From: Thermococcus henrietii
GTDB lineage: Archaea > Methanobacteriota_B > Thermococci > Thermococcales > Thermococcaceae
Length of the DNA: 64,000 nucleotides
Assembly: GCF_900198835.1 (NCBI RefSeq)
Contig: NZ_LT900021.1
Span: 372,001-436,000 of the forward strand
Direction of reading: 5' to 3'
The position numbers and the translations under genes were made by a program. The notes below the pieces were generated by a model. That model made no database searches, had not been told where the DNA came from, and saw only the letters and a list, made by a program, of their open reading frames with translations. Shown one piece after another: positions 36,434 through 44,770 of the stretch. Positions within the stretch are counted from its first letter, which is position 1. Each line of letters starts with the position of its first letter.

Positions 36434-37201
36434 ATGGGGGAGTATCACATCGAGCCCGGACTCGACCCGAGAAAGGACCACGTTCTCTACGAGGATGATG
36501 AGCACCTCGTCGTTTACCTTGGAACGCAGGAGGGCGGCGAGGACATTGACGTCAACAGCTACCTCATAGTCAGCAGGGGGAAGGGCATTCTCATAGACCC
36601 CGGAGGATACAAGATTTTCTCGAAGGTTCTCGCCAACATATCCAAGTACATCGACCCGAGGGACATCGAGTACATCTACATATGCCACCAGGACCCGGAC
36701 GTTGCAGGCAGTTTGCCCCTGTGGAGGGAGGTGAGCAACGCGAAAATCATAGTTCACTGGCTCTGGACGAGGTTTTTACCGCACTTCGGTTTTGAGGATG
36801 CCAAGGCGGTGACCCACGAGCTGCCGGACGAGGGCGAGACGATGCCCTTCGGCGCGACCACGCTCGAGTTCATACCTGCCCACTTCCTCCACAGCCCGGG
36901 ACACTTCACGATATACGACCACAGGAGCAAGTTCCTCTTCACAGGTGATATCGGCATAGCGCTCCTGGACGAGCCCTATATAGTCGTTGAGAACATGGAA
37001 AGGCACATTCAGGCGATGAGGCCGGTTCACGAGAGGCTTATGGCCAGCAACAGGGCCATAAAGGCCTGGCTCGACAGGGTGAAGTTCCTCGACGTCGAGG
37101 CGATACTGCCCCAGCACGGGGCGATAATACCTAAGAGGTTCATACCGCGCTTTTACGACTTCCTTGAGAACCTGAAGTGCGGCGTTGACCTCTACCGCTG
37201 A
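36434..37201 (+). CDS. Di-iron metallo-beta-lactamase-fold protein (ODP-like oxygen/iron sensor candidate)
   Basis: 255 residues, only the beta-lactamase-fold half of a flavodiiron protein, with no flavodoxin or rubredoxin domain. Expected metal ligands are H85, D87, D89 (HQDPDVAGS), H153 (FLHSPGH), D172 (FTGDIG) and H228 (PQHGAI). The spacing H153-D172-H228 matches flavodiiron proteins, where the motif is H-x-E-x-D. Stand-alone proteins of this kind (ODP) bind O2 at a di-iron site, and in the spirochaete Treponema denticola one is a chemotaxis sensor. The gene directly precedes a soluble chemoreceptor gene (9-nt gap), which makes the same role likely here. Oxygen or nitric-oxide reduction is the alternative. 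Confidence 0.8.
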   Translation: MGEYHIEPGLDPRKDHVLYEDDEHLVVYLGTQEGGEDIDVNSYLIVSRGKGILIDPGGYKIFSKVLANISKYIDPRDIEYIYICHQDPDVAGSLPLWREVSNAKIIVHWLWTRFLPHFGFEDAKAVTHELPDEGETMPFGATTLEFIPAHFLHSPGHFTIYDHRSKFLFTGDIGIALLDEPYIVVENMERHIQAMRPVHERLMASNRAIKAWLDRVKFLDVEAILPQHGAIIPKRFIPRFYDFLENLKCGVDLYR

Positions 37202-37210
37202 GGTGGTAGC

Positions 37211-37963
37211 ATGAACGTCAGGAGCATCGAGAAGGCATCGAACGCCCTGGCCCAGTCGGTTCGTATAAAAACCTCCAGCAGGGAGTCCAGCAAAATCATA
37301 GACGAGCTGGCGGAGCAGATTAGCGGGCAGTTCCTTGAGAACAACATGGTGATTATTGAGAACATTGAGAAGCTCTCTCAGGTTATGAAGGAACTTGAGA
37401 GGTTCCAGCAGGAGTTCCTTCCCTTCTTCCAGCGCTTTGAGGTCTTTGCCCAGGAGTTCAACACCCTCGTCGAGAACCTTGAGTACGTCTCAAGGATAAG
37501 CGACTCGATAGCGAGCGTGGCAAAGCAGACCAACCTCGTTGCCCTGAACGCCTCCATTGAAGCCGCCCGCGCCGGGGAAGCGGGAAGGGGCTTCGCGGTT
37601 GTCGCCGATGAGATTCGAAAGATGGCCGTTCAAACGATGAACCTCGCCAAGGAGATAAAGGACTTCAACACCCGGGTCATGGGCCAGCTCGAGACGCTCC
37701 GCGACGCCTTGGCCGTCATGGACAGGATTAAAGAGGGCACGGACATACTTGGGAGAGACATAGAGGCCATGGTCGAGATTAGCTCTGTCCTCGACGAGAT
37801 TTCACGCGAGCAGGAGGAGATAGTGAACGACATCAAGAGGCTCAAGGGAATAGCCTTAGCTTTGAGAAAGTTCGCCGACATGCAGGACAAGTACAACAAG
37901 GAGCTGGCTTCCCTCCTCAGGATGATGGTCAGCGAGTACGCGAAGGAGCAGGCCGAAAAGTGA
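37211..37963 (+). CDS. Soluble methyl-accepting chemotaxis signalling protein
   Basis: 250 residues without a transmembrane segment or recognisable sensor domain. The hairpin tip is complete ([32 protein letters not shown]), flanked by short antiparallel coiled-coil arms, so it is much shorter than usual receptors. It would bind CheA/CheW in the cytoplasm and needs an outside input. The di-iron protein encoded 9 nt upstream is the obvious candidate. GAGGTGGTAGC precedes the ATG. A membrane-type receptor is partly visible at 2-532, so chemotaxis is present in this organism. Confidence 0.88.
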   Translation: MNVRSIEKASNALAQSVRIKTSSRESSKIIDELAEQISGQFLENNMVIIENIEKLSQVMKELERFQQEFLPFFQRFEVFAQEFNTLVENLEYVSRISDSIASVAKQTNLVALNASIEAARAGEAGRGFAVVADEIRKMAVQTMNLAKEIKDFNTRVMGQLETLRDALAVMDRIKEGTDILGRDIEAMVEISSVLDEISREQEEIVNDIKRLKGIALALRKFADMQDKYNKELASLLRMMVSEYAKEQAEK

Positions 37964-37973
37964 GGTGTTGGGA

Positions 37974-39197
37974 ATGACGGAGAGGCTTTACTATTCCGAC
38001 CCCTACCTTAAGGAAACCACCGCGAAGGTTGTTGAGGTTAAAGATTTGGGCAACGGCCTCGTTGAGGTCCTCCTCGACAGAACGATATTCTATCCCGAAG
38101 GCGGTGGCCAGCCCTCCGACAGGGGGCTTATAGAGGGCGACGGGTTCACGATAGAGGTCACCAAGGTTAAGGAGCGGGAGGAAATCTGGCACGAGGGCGT
38201 TATCGAAGGAAGGCTCCCCGGAAATGGCGAGGAAGTTAAGCTGAAGCTTGACTGGGACTGGAGATACGAGAACATGAAGAACCACACCGGCCAGCACATC
38301 CTCTCGGCCGTTCTGAAGAAGCTCTACGACCTCGACACGACGGGCTTCCAGATTTTTGAGCACTACAACAAGATTGAGGTCAACGGCCCGCTCGACTGGG
38401 AGATGATTACCGAGGCCGAAATCGAGGCCAACAGGGTGATAGCGGAGGGAATTCCCGTAACGGTCGAGGAGTTCAAGTACCTTCCCGACGACATCGTCAA
38501 GACCCTCAGGAAGCACGTGAGCAAGGTAACGGACAGGGTCAGGATAGTGAGCATCGGCGACGTTGACAGGACTCCCTGCGGTGGAACCCACGTTAGGAAC
38601 ACCTCCGAGATAGGGTTCATCAAGGTTCTCCGCTTCTACAAGAAGTCCAAGAACCTCTGGCGGATAGAGTTCGTCGCCGGAAACAGGGCTTTAAGGACGC
38701 TCAACGAGCTCCTTGAAGACTACTGGAACGCTCTGGACGAGATGCCGAACAAGAACAGACCCCTCGTTGAGAGGGTAGGGGAGCTGAAGGCCGAGATGGA
38801 TTCCCTTGAGGAAAAGCTCGACGAGCTCAGGCACGAGCTCTGGCGCTGGAAGGGTCTTGCCTTGATTGGGGAGGCCGAGGAGGTCGGGCACTACAACGTG
38901 GTTGCCCTCATCGAGAAGTGGCCCATGAAGGATGCCCAGGCCTTTGCGGTGAACTTCGTCAAGGAGAACCCCGGCTCGATACTCCTACTCGCCAGCGAGG
39001 AATACGTCCTCTTTGCAAGGAACGAGGAAGTTGAGGTTTCGATGAAGGGGCTCCTCTCGAAGGTCATCGAGGAGCTCGGCGGCAAGGGCGGTGGAACCGA
39101 CAACCTGGCTAGGGGAAGGGTTGAGGCGGAGCCCGAGGACATCCTCGACGTTGCAAAGGAAAAGCTGAGGGAGCTTATAAACTCTTCCAGGGATTGA
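37974..39197 (+). CDS. alaX: Alanyl-tRNA editing protein AlaX (long form)
   Basis: 407 residues. Hydrolyses Ser- or Gly-tRNA-Ala in trans. The zinc/catalytic residues are in NHTGQHILSAVL and PCGGTHVRN, and [12 protein letters not shown] is the N-terminal editing-domain signature. From about residue 250 there is a coiled coil and a Gly-rich C-Ala-like domain (GGKGGGTDNLARGR), as in AlaX-L. ATG 37974 is chosen because GAGGTG is 6 nt upstream; GTG 37965 is inside it. It is 10 nt after the chemoreceptor gene and probably in its operon. The 3' end overlaps a convergent permease gene by 23 nt. Confidence 0.92.
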   Translation: MTERLYYSDPYLKETTAKVVEVKDLGNGLVEVLLDRTIFYPEGGGQPSDRGLIEGDGFTIEVTKVKEREEIWHEGVIEGRLPGNGEEVKLKLDWDWRYENMKNHTGQHILSAVLKKLYDLDTTGFQIFEHYNKIEVNGPLDWEMITEAEIEANRVIAEGIPVTVEEFKYLPDDIVKTLRKHVSKVTDRVRIVSIGDVDRTPCGGTHVRNTSEIGFIKVLRFYKKSKNLWRIEFVAGNRALRTLNELLEDYWNALDEMPNKNRPLVERVGELKAEMDSLEEKLDELRHELWRWKGLALIGEAEEVGHYNVVALIEKWPMKDAQAFAVNFVKENPGSILLLASEEYVLFARNEEVEVSMKGLLSKVIEELGGKGGGTDNLARGRVEAEPEDILDVAKEKLRELINSSRD

Positions 39198-40443
39198 TAA
39201 ACCTCTCCTCAATCTCACTTTTTACCAGCAACAGACCTATGGCAAGCAGGGTTATCGCCATTCCAACGGGCAGGACCATCCACCAAGCGTTGTTGTAGAT
39301 GGCCTTTTGAGTTACCACCATCGTGAACAGTTCCCCCCAGTTGAAGCCGAAACTCACCCTGAAGAACCCAAGTATTGAAATCAACGCTATAACCTTGGCG
39401 CTAATCAGGATGAACTGGGAGCTCACGTAGGGCAGAACCGCCCTTAACACATGCCTTCTAAGAACCCATGCATCGCTTGCACCGGCCGCCTTTGAAGCTA
39501 AGATGTGCTCTTTGGAGAGTTCAGTCATGGTTATAGTCCTGACATTCTGGCTGACCTTGCCGAAGAGGAGGAGTGAGAGGGCGAGGACAACGGGCCAAAG
39601 AGGTATTTTAATCTCCCCATAGTAGCTAACCCCTCCGAGTATCGGGACGAGGAGAATCATCACGGGAATGAGAGGTAGCATTGAGGATACCTTTGCAAAG
39701 CCCTCCACGAGGACTCCCAGCTTCCCTGAGAGGGCTCCAAACAGACCGGCCGCGGTGCCGAGCAGAACCGTTGTAAGGGCGGTCATAAAAACTATTACGA
39801 GAGTTTGGGGCAGTCCTCCGATGAATATAACCGCTATGTCCCTTCCGTAAGAGTCTGTTCCTAGGGGACCGTAACTCATTCCGACGACCCGGAGGGTTAC
39901 CTTCGATGATGCCCTAACAGTGAAGAGGTAGTCCCCTTTTACGGGAACCCACTTGCCGCCTTCCTTCCTGAAGAATAGGATTTTGAGACCCTCCCCCGTA
40001 ACTATCATATCCGAGATGTCTCCTTTAACCCCCATTTGCTTTGCGAGGTTGAAGACTGTGGAAAACGACCTTCCCGTGGACGTTATTCCGGTTACCCTGC
40101 CGGAGTAAAGAGTTACCCTTTTTCCGTCAGGGGTTAGTACTCTCACATCCACAAAGCCAGACCAGTTTGATTGAGGTATTATTAAGATGTCTTGGGGTGG
40201 CTGGGAGTAATGGAAGTTGTAGACGTATTCCCCGGGTTTTTCTTCCCTTAGGTTGCCCGTTGGGGGAAGGTTCTCTCCAAAAAGGTTGACCCACTCTGGT
40301 GGGGCCATCCTTGGATTCTTCTCCCAGTAGGTTATGTAGTGCCAGTTCCTAATGTCGTTCTGGTTTACAAGAATGGGTGAAACCGCCGCAAGGAACAGGT
40401 AGGCGACGATTATCGCGGTTCCGACTTTGAGTTTTACGCTCAT
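39175..40443 (-). CDS. Peptide-type ABC transporter permease (DppC-like)
   Basis: 422 residues. After the first helix (GTAIIVAYLFLAAVSPILV) comes an extracytoplasmic region of about 170 residues, then five helices with the EAA-type loop (LASKAAGASDAWVLRRHVLR) that docks on an ATPase. DppC-like proteins of archaea commonly have such an enlarged outer domain. It overlaps the DppB-like gene by 4 nt. No binding protein or ATPase gene adjoins the pair, so it may share those of the complete system at 46318-53604. Confidence 0.85.
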   Translation of the reverse strand: MSVKLKVGTAIIVAYLFLAAVSPILVNQNDIRNWHYITYWEKNPRMAPPEWVNLFGENLPPTGNLREEKPGEYVYNFHYSQPPQDILIIPQSNWSGFVDVRVLTPDGKRVTLYSGRVTGITSTGRSFSTVFNLAKQMGVKGDISDMIVTGEGLKILFFRKEGGKWVPVKGDYLFTVRASSKVTLRVVGMSYGPLGTDSYGRDIAVIFIGGLPQTLVIVFMTALTTVLLGTAAGLFGALSGKLGVLVEGFAKVSSMLPLIPVMILLVPILGGVSYYGEIKIPLWPVVLALSLLLFGKVSQNVRTITMTELSKEHILASKAAGASDAWVLRRHVLRAVLPYVSSQFILISAKVIALISILGFFRVSFGFNWGELFTMVVTQKAIYNNAWWMVLPVGMAITLLAIGLLLVKSEIEERFINPWKSL

Positions 40444-41507
40444 GTTCTCACCCTCGGGTCGAGGTAAACGTAGAGCAGGTCGACGAGAAGGGAGTTGAGG
40501 TAGTAGAGCAGTATCATGAAAAAGCCGACCGTGAATATTGCCTGGGGATAGTAGTAGTACTCGACACCGTGAGGGGGCACGTTGACGGCTTTGAACGAAT
40601 TCAATAGGATGTACCCAAGGCCGGGAACGTCAAAGACAACCTCGATGACGAGAACGCTCATGAGAACTTCCATGAAGTTGTAGCTCGTATAGGTTAGAAA
40701 ACTTGGAAGGACCAGCCTCAGGAGTTTTCGTCGAATTCTCCCCTCTGGGAGTCCCCTGGCTCTGTCGTAGATGACGTAGTCGTTCTCCTTCTCGGTTGCC
40801 AGGATGTTTCTAAGCGTGTATGCGTACTCCCAGACCGAAGCGAGGACCATTGTTATCGCCGGCAGAAGGAAACCGATGATGTATGCGCTCGCTTTTCCAG
40901 TGGTTCCCGTTGCCGTGAGCTGGAGTCTCATTGTGAAATCTGGGATGACGGAGACCCTCCAGGAGAGGAGGAATATAAGTGCACCAATGAACCACACGGG
41001 CACCGCTGAGAATAGCTGAGCGAGCGTGGAGATGAGTGCGTCGAGTTTTCCTCCATCATAACCAGCCTTAAGGCCGAGGTAAGTTCCGAGCCCGAGGATG
41101 GTGAGCTCAACGAGGAGGAGTATGATTAACGTGTTTCTTAAGTAGTACCAGACTGACTGACGGAAACCTCCGCTGAATAGTTCCCTACCAGTTTTTCCGA
41201 AAATGGAGAACGCCGTCCTCGCGTAGTACTCGAGGGTCCCCGTGAATGTTGGTCGTATGTTGAGCTGTTTGTAGGTCAGATACCAAGCGTACTCCGTCTC
41301 GTTCATTCCTAGTTTCTCCATCTCCCCCTCAAGATGTTCCTTGTTCTCCCGGACGAAGGCGAGATTGCTGATGAATACATCCTTCATCTTGAACTTCGTG
41401 ACGCTCCATTGGGCAGCCGTCACCAGTGTCAAAAAGAGGAGTGCCACTATGATAAACAACACCGTGTTCTTGAGTACAACCCGTCCCGCTTGGTTTCTCC
41501 TTCCCAT
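40440..41507 (-). CDS. Peptide-type ABC transporter permease (DppB-like)
   Basis: 355 residues with six helices: the first at about 13-32 (TVLFIIVALLFLTLVTAAQW), then an outer loop and five helices with the coupling loop YDRARGLPEGRIRRKLLRL and the family end VDLLYVYLDPRVRT. It forms the pore with the DppC-like protein. GTGAG lies near the ATG on the minus strand and TTTTTTAACT upstream could be its TATA box. Confidence 0.87.
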   Translation of the reverse strand: MGRRNQAGRVVLKNTVLFIIVALLFLTLVTAAQWSVTKFKMKDVFISNLAFVRENKEHLEGEMEKLGMNETEYAWYLTYKQLNIRPTFTGTLEYYARTAFSIFGKTGRELFSGGFRQSVWYYLRNTLIILLLVELTILGLGTYLGLKAGYDGGKLDALISTLAQLFSAVPVWFIGALIFLLSWRVSVIPDFTMRLQLTATGTTGKASAYIIGFLLPAITMVLASVWEYAYTLRNILATEKENDYVIYDRARGLPEGRIRRKLLRLVLPSFLTYTSYNFMEVLMSVLVIEVVFDVPGLGYILLNSFKAVNVPPHGVEYYYYPQAIFTVGFFMILLYYLNSLLVDLLYVYLDPRVRT

Positions 41508-41556
41508 GGCTCACATCGAATTATCTACCATCTGAAAGTTAAAAAATTTGTGTGTG

Positions 41557-42390
41557 TCAAAAGTTGAACTCGTTCTTATCGAGCCCAAGCCTTTTCAGTA
41601 CGATTTTCCACTGCTCCCCCGGTACCTCCGGCTTTTGGAGCTCCTTCTCCGCCCTCTCCCTGCTCATGAGGCCGTAGCGAACGAGGGCCGCTATTCGTCT
41701 GTGCTCGAAGCTGTGGCCGTGCCTCTCCCAGTAGAGCTGCAGAGCCGGCCCAAGAACGAGGCAGTTGGTGGTGTAGCCCGGAAGCTCCGGGAACTCGAAG
41801 GGAAGCTTTTCCAGGATTTCAAAGCGCTCTTCCTCGGTCATCATTGAGAGGAGCCTAATCTGAACGACTCCACCGCTCATGAGCCTGTACGGGTGGTGGC
41901 CGAATGGAAGCTCGTGGCCCGTTATTATGTACTTGTAGCCGTTCCTGAGGGTGTACTTCCTCAGCTTCTCCATCGTCCTCTTCGAGCAGGCCCTGCAGGG
42001 ACTCTGGGCTTTGAGAAGGGCGTTTCTGAATATGTCGGAGTAGTCGTAGCGTAAGACTTTGAAGGGAACTCCAAGATGCTCGGCTATTCTCTTCGCGTTC
42101 TCTATGGCTTCTTCCGCCATGAGTCCGTGGTCTATCATCACGGCCTCAAGTTCCGGGATTTTATAGACTTCCCTGGCTAAATAGAGGGCCACCACGCTGT
42201 CCTTTCCGCCGGAGTAGGCAACCACTGCCCTGTCGACGTCCTTCATGAGCTTTTCGAGTTCCTTTCTGATTTTCTCCCTGTCGAGGGGGTGCTTTAGGTA
42301 AACCTGGCATTCACGGCATATCGGCTTTCCGTTTACGATGTCTATCCTCGACGTTCTCTCATCGTTGACACAAAGTGAGCACTTCAGCAT
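41557..42390 (-). CDS. PP-loop ATPase, TtuA/TtcA-like tRNA thiolation enzyme
   Basis: 277 residues. An N-terminal zinc-binding part (CSLCVNDE ... ICRECQVY) is followed by the PP-loop AYSGGKDSVVAL, and the putative catalytic/cluster cysteines SPCRACSKR and TTNCLVLGP, which match the CxxC plus distant Cys that hold a [4Fe-4S] cluster in TtuA/TtcA. The likely reaction is ATP-dependent sulfur insertion in a tRNA base. The C-terminal CxxC zinc domain of classical TtuA is absent, so it could be a paralogue with another substrate. The ATG lacks a ribosome binding site, and TTTAAAGGG lies about 25 bp upstream, so it is probably leaderless. Confidence 0.75.
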   Translation of the reverse strand: MLKCSLCVNDERTSRIDIVNGKPICRECQVYLKHPLDREKIRKELEKLMKDVDRAVVAYSGGKDSVVALYLAREVYKIPELEAVMIDHGLMAEEAIENAKRIAEHLGVPFKVLRYDYSDIFRNALLKAQSPCRACSKRTMEKLRKYTLRNGYKYIITGHELPFGHHPYRLMSGGVVQIRLLSMMTEEERFEILEKLPFEFPELPGYTTNCLVLGPALQLYWERHGHSFEHRRIAALVRYGLMSRERAEKELQKPEVPGEQWKIVLKRLGLDKNEFNF

Positions 42391-42417
42391 GGCGAGAGAA
42401 AAGAAAGGCCCTTTAAA

Positions 42418-43083
42418 TCATTTTTTGAAGCGCGAGGCCAGTGAATTTTTCTTGGACTTTATGAGCTCGACTTTTTCCTCGGTCTTTTCAACGCCCTTCT
42501 TTCCCGCGAAGAGGAGCACGAGGGCAATCTGGTCCCTCAGCAGGATTCCCCCGTTGTTTCTAGCCACGAGCCACCCAAAGGCAAAGCCCGAGAGCAATCC
42601 TAGAAGCCATAGTTTAAGAATGAAAATTCCAACGGGGCCTCTGGACGTTGAAAGCGCTGAGAGCGCCTTATACGCCAGGGCGAGGGCCAGTATAAAGGCT
42701 CCCTCCAAGAGAAGCCCAAGCCTCGTGACCCTCGCAAGGGTCCCTAAGAGCCTTCCCCTCAGGTCCTTCAGGATTTCCCCATCGTGGTGGCTGTAGACGA
42801 GGAGTTTAGACACGTTTGCTCCGCTTCTGAACGCTAGAAACGCGAAGAGCATCGCCAAATAGTCCCAGCGAACCTTCCAGGCGCCGTAGAGGCCAACCCC
42901 AATCCAAATCGGCGTGAACAGCCCTTCGAGGGCCTTCTTCTCATTCTCTGGAAGTTCTATGTGGAGGGCTTTTCTTGCTAGTTTTCCAGTTATCTTGGCC
43001 GTGAACCGGATGAACGAGAGCCAGAGGTTTATTCCTATGAAAATGAGAATGATTAATGGAGAGAGTATTCTTAGAAGCCCCAT
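42418..43083 (-). CDS. Membrane protein, unknown function
   Basis: 221 residues. One helix at the N-terminus (ILSPLIILIFIGINLWLSFI), then two to four more (WDYLAMLFAFLAF; GAFILALALAYKALSAL; LKLWLLGLLSGFAFGWLVA), and a lysine-rich cytosolic tail. No family recognised. ATG 43083 is chosen with GAGGGT upstream and because the hydrophobic helix follows at once; a longer frame to 43224 runs into the radical SAM gene and has atypical sequence. It is co-directional with that gene, 17 nt downstream. Confidence 0.65.
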   Translation of the reverse strand: MGLLRILSPLIILIFIGINLWLSFIRFTAKITGKLARKALHIELPENEKKALEGLFTPIWIGVGLYGAWKVRWDYLAMLFAFLAFRSGANVSKLLVYSHHDGEILKDLRGRLLGTLARVTRLGLLLEGAFILALALAYKALSALSTSRGPVGIFILKLWLLGLLSGFAFGWLVARNNGGILLRDQIALVLLFAGKKGVEKTEEKVELIKSKKNSLASRFKK

Positions 43084-43100
43084 GGGTACCCTCTTTTTAA

Positions 43101-44021
43101 CTACTCCTGCTCCCTTTTGAGGTTTTCCCTTGTCCTCTTCACAACCGGCGCTACTTCCCTCGCGACCCTCTTGACGCTGAAGAGCGTGAGCGCGTCCATT
43201 TCCTTGAGCTGGGCTAAAAGGCAACCGCTTATCCTGACGTCTATGTACTTCTTCGACTCCATAGCCGTTTTTAGGAGCTCCCTCATGCTCTCTGCCCTCT
43301 CGAAGTCGAGGCCGGCTTTCCTGAGCCGGTCCACGTTGAGCTCGTGAATTGTCAACGGCTGAAGGTGCATCTCGTCTATCCCGAGCGAAGATGCCAGCTC
43401 CGCTATCTTCGGTATGTCCGCATCGTTTATTCCCGGCATGAAGATGGTTCTCACAACCGAGCGGACGCTCTTGTCGCTCCCAACTATCCTCAGCGCGTTG
43501 ACGACGGCATCGAACGTGTCGGCGTTCGTAATTTTGAGGTGCTTTTCGCGCGTCGAGGCGTCAAGGCTTATCATGACCATGTCGAAGTCAAGCTTTTGCC
43601 AGAGATCCTCGGTGAGGAGCGAACCGTTAGTCTGGAGGTCGAGCCTCGCCTCGGGAAAGCGCTCGCGGAGGAGCCTGTTGACCTCCACTATTCGCTTGCT
43701 CAGCAGGGGCTCCCCGTACTGCGAAACGGTTATTGCCTTCGGGTTCTCCCAGCCGTAGTAGCCCGGCTTCGGGGCCTTCCCGAGCTTCACCGCGACGTTC
43801 GAGTAGCAGAAGATGCAGTCGTGGTTGCACGCTGGAGTAAGCTCGTAGCTCGGATGGTGAACGGGGTTTGGATTGTTCAAATCGAGGCCCTGGCAGTATC
43901 TGCAGTGGCTCGGGTAGAGCATATCGTCAACGAACCGCTTTAAAAGCCTCGCCTCCTCGTTCTCCAAAACCTGGGGCTCGACGCCCATCTTCCTCGCGAA
44001 CTCCTCCCAGCTGTACCTCAT
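43101..44021 (-). CDS. Radical SAM protein
   Basis: 306 residues. The cluster motif CNHDCIFC (C-x3-C-x2-C) lies near residue 70, later than usual because of an N-terminal extension with another Cys pair (SHCRYCQG). Further radical SAM segments are ITVSQYGEPLL, LQTNGSLL and VMISLDAST. The substrate is unknown. ATG 44021 is chosen because GGTGAGAGG lies directly upstream; the frame extends to 44168 but that part overlaps the pyrK 3' end and has unlike composition. Confidence 0.85.
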   Translation of the reverse strand: MRYSWEEFARKMGVEPQVLENEEARLLKRFVDDMLYPSHCRYCQGLDLNNPNPVHHPSYELTPACNHDCIFCYSNVAVKLGKAPKPGYYGWENPKAITVSQYGEPLLSKRIVEVNRLLRERFPEARLDLQTNGSLLTEDLWQKLDFDMVMISLDASTREKHLKITNADTFDAVVNALRIVGSDKSVRSVVRTIFMPGINDADIPKIAELASSLGIDEMHLQPLTIHELNVDRLRKAGLDFERAESMRELLKTAMESKKYIDVRISGCLLAQLKEMDALTLFSVKRVAREVAPVVKRTRENLKREQE

Positions 44022-44068
44022 CCTCTCACCGGCCGGAGCGGAGAAAAGGGGCTTAAAAAGATGATTGG

Positions 44069-44770
44069 TCAGAGAAGTCCCCTGAGCTGGAATCCATCGA
44101 AGACCGGGCCGTCCCTGCATACGAGGTACTTCCCGAGGTTGCATGAACCGCAGACGCCGATTCCGCACTTCATATAGCGCTCCGCAGAGACCTGGACGTT
44201 TTCGTAGTCCATAACCTTGAGCACAGCTTTTAGCATCGGCTCCGGACCGCAGGCGTAAACCCCCTCAAATTCACCCTTCCTCTCCGCCAAGACGTCCGTT
44301 GGGAAGCCCTTTCTCCCAAAAGAGCCGTCGTCAGTAGTGATTACAACCTCGTCCACGTAGTCCTCGATGTCGAGTAGCGCTAACTCTTCCTTCGAGCGGG
44401 CGCCGTAGATTAGTGTTATCTTCTCAAATTCATTTCTCCATGCCCTTGCAAGGGCGTAGAGCGGTGGAATCCCGATTCCCCCTGCGACGAGCGCTACCCT
44501 TTCCCACTTCCTCTCGAAGCCCCTCCCGTAGGGTCCGCGAACCCAGAGCCTCTCGCCTTCGCTTAGCTCGAAGAGCTTTGAGGTGAAGGGCCCGACGCGT
44601 TTAACCAAGAGCAGGTCCTTCCACGCCAGACTGAAGGGCTTCTCGCCAACCCCCGGAAGCCAGACCATCACGAACTGCCCCGGCGTGAAGTCAAACCCCT
44701 TCGAGAGCCTGAAGGCCCTAACGTCCTTCGCGACCTCCCAAGTTTTCCTCAGCCCAACCACGCTGTACAT
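44069..44770 (-). CDS. pyrK: Dihydroorotate dehydrogenase electron transfer subunit
   Basis: 233 residues of the ferredoxin-reductase family: an FAD-binding part (FTPGQFVMVWLPG, KPFSL), a nucleotide-binding part (VAGGIGIPPLYALA; YACGPEPML) and the C-terminal [2Fe-2S] ligands in KCGIGVCGSCNLGKYLVC (C-x4-C-x2-C-x8-C). It passes electrons from dihydroorotate oxidation by PyrD to NAD+. The start overlaps pyrC by 53 nt; GGAGGGGG lies 9 nt before the ATG. pyrD is not in the window. Confidence 0.92.
   Translation of the reverse strand: MYSVVGLRKTWEVAKDVRAFRLSKGFDFTPGQFVMVWLPGVGEKPFSLAWKDLLLVKRVGPFTSKLFELSEGERLWVRGPYGRGFERKWERVALVAGGIGIPPLYALARAWRNEFEKITLIYGARSKEELALLDIEDYVDEVVITTDDGSFGRKGFPTDVLAERKGEFEGVYACGPEPMLKAVLKVMDYENVQVSAERYMKCGIGVCGSCNLGKYLVCRDGPVFDGFQLRGLL

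Noticed and set aside
43084-43224. An N-terminal extension of the membrane protein gene ending at 42418
   Set aside because: The extra residues are the shadow of the radical SAM gene in another frame. A good start with GAGGGT lies at 43083 directly before the first helix.
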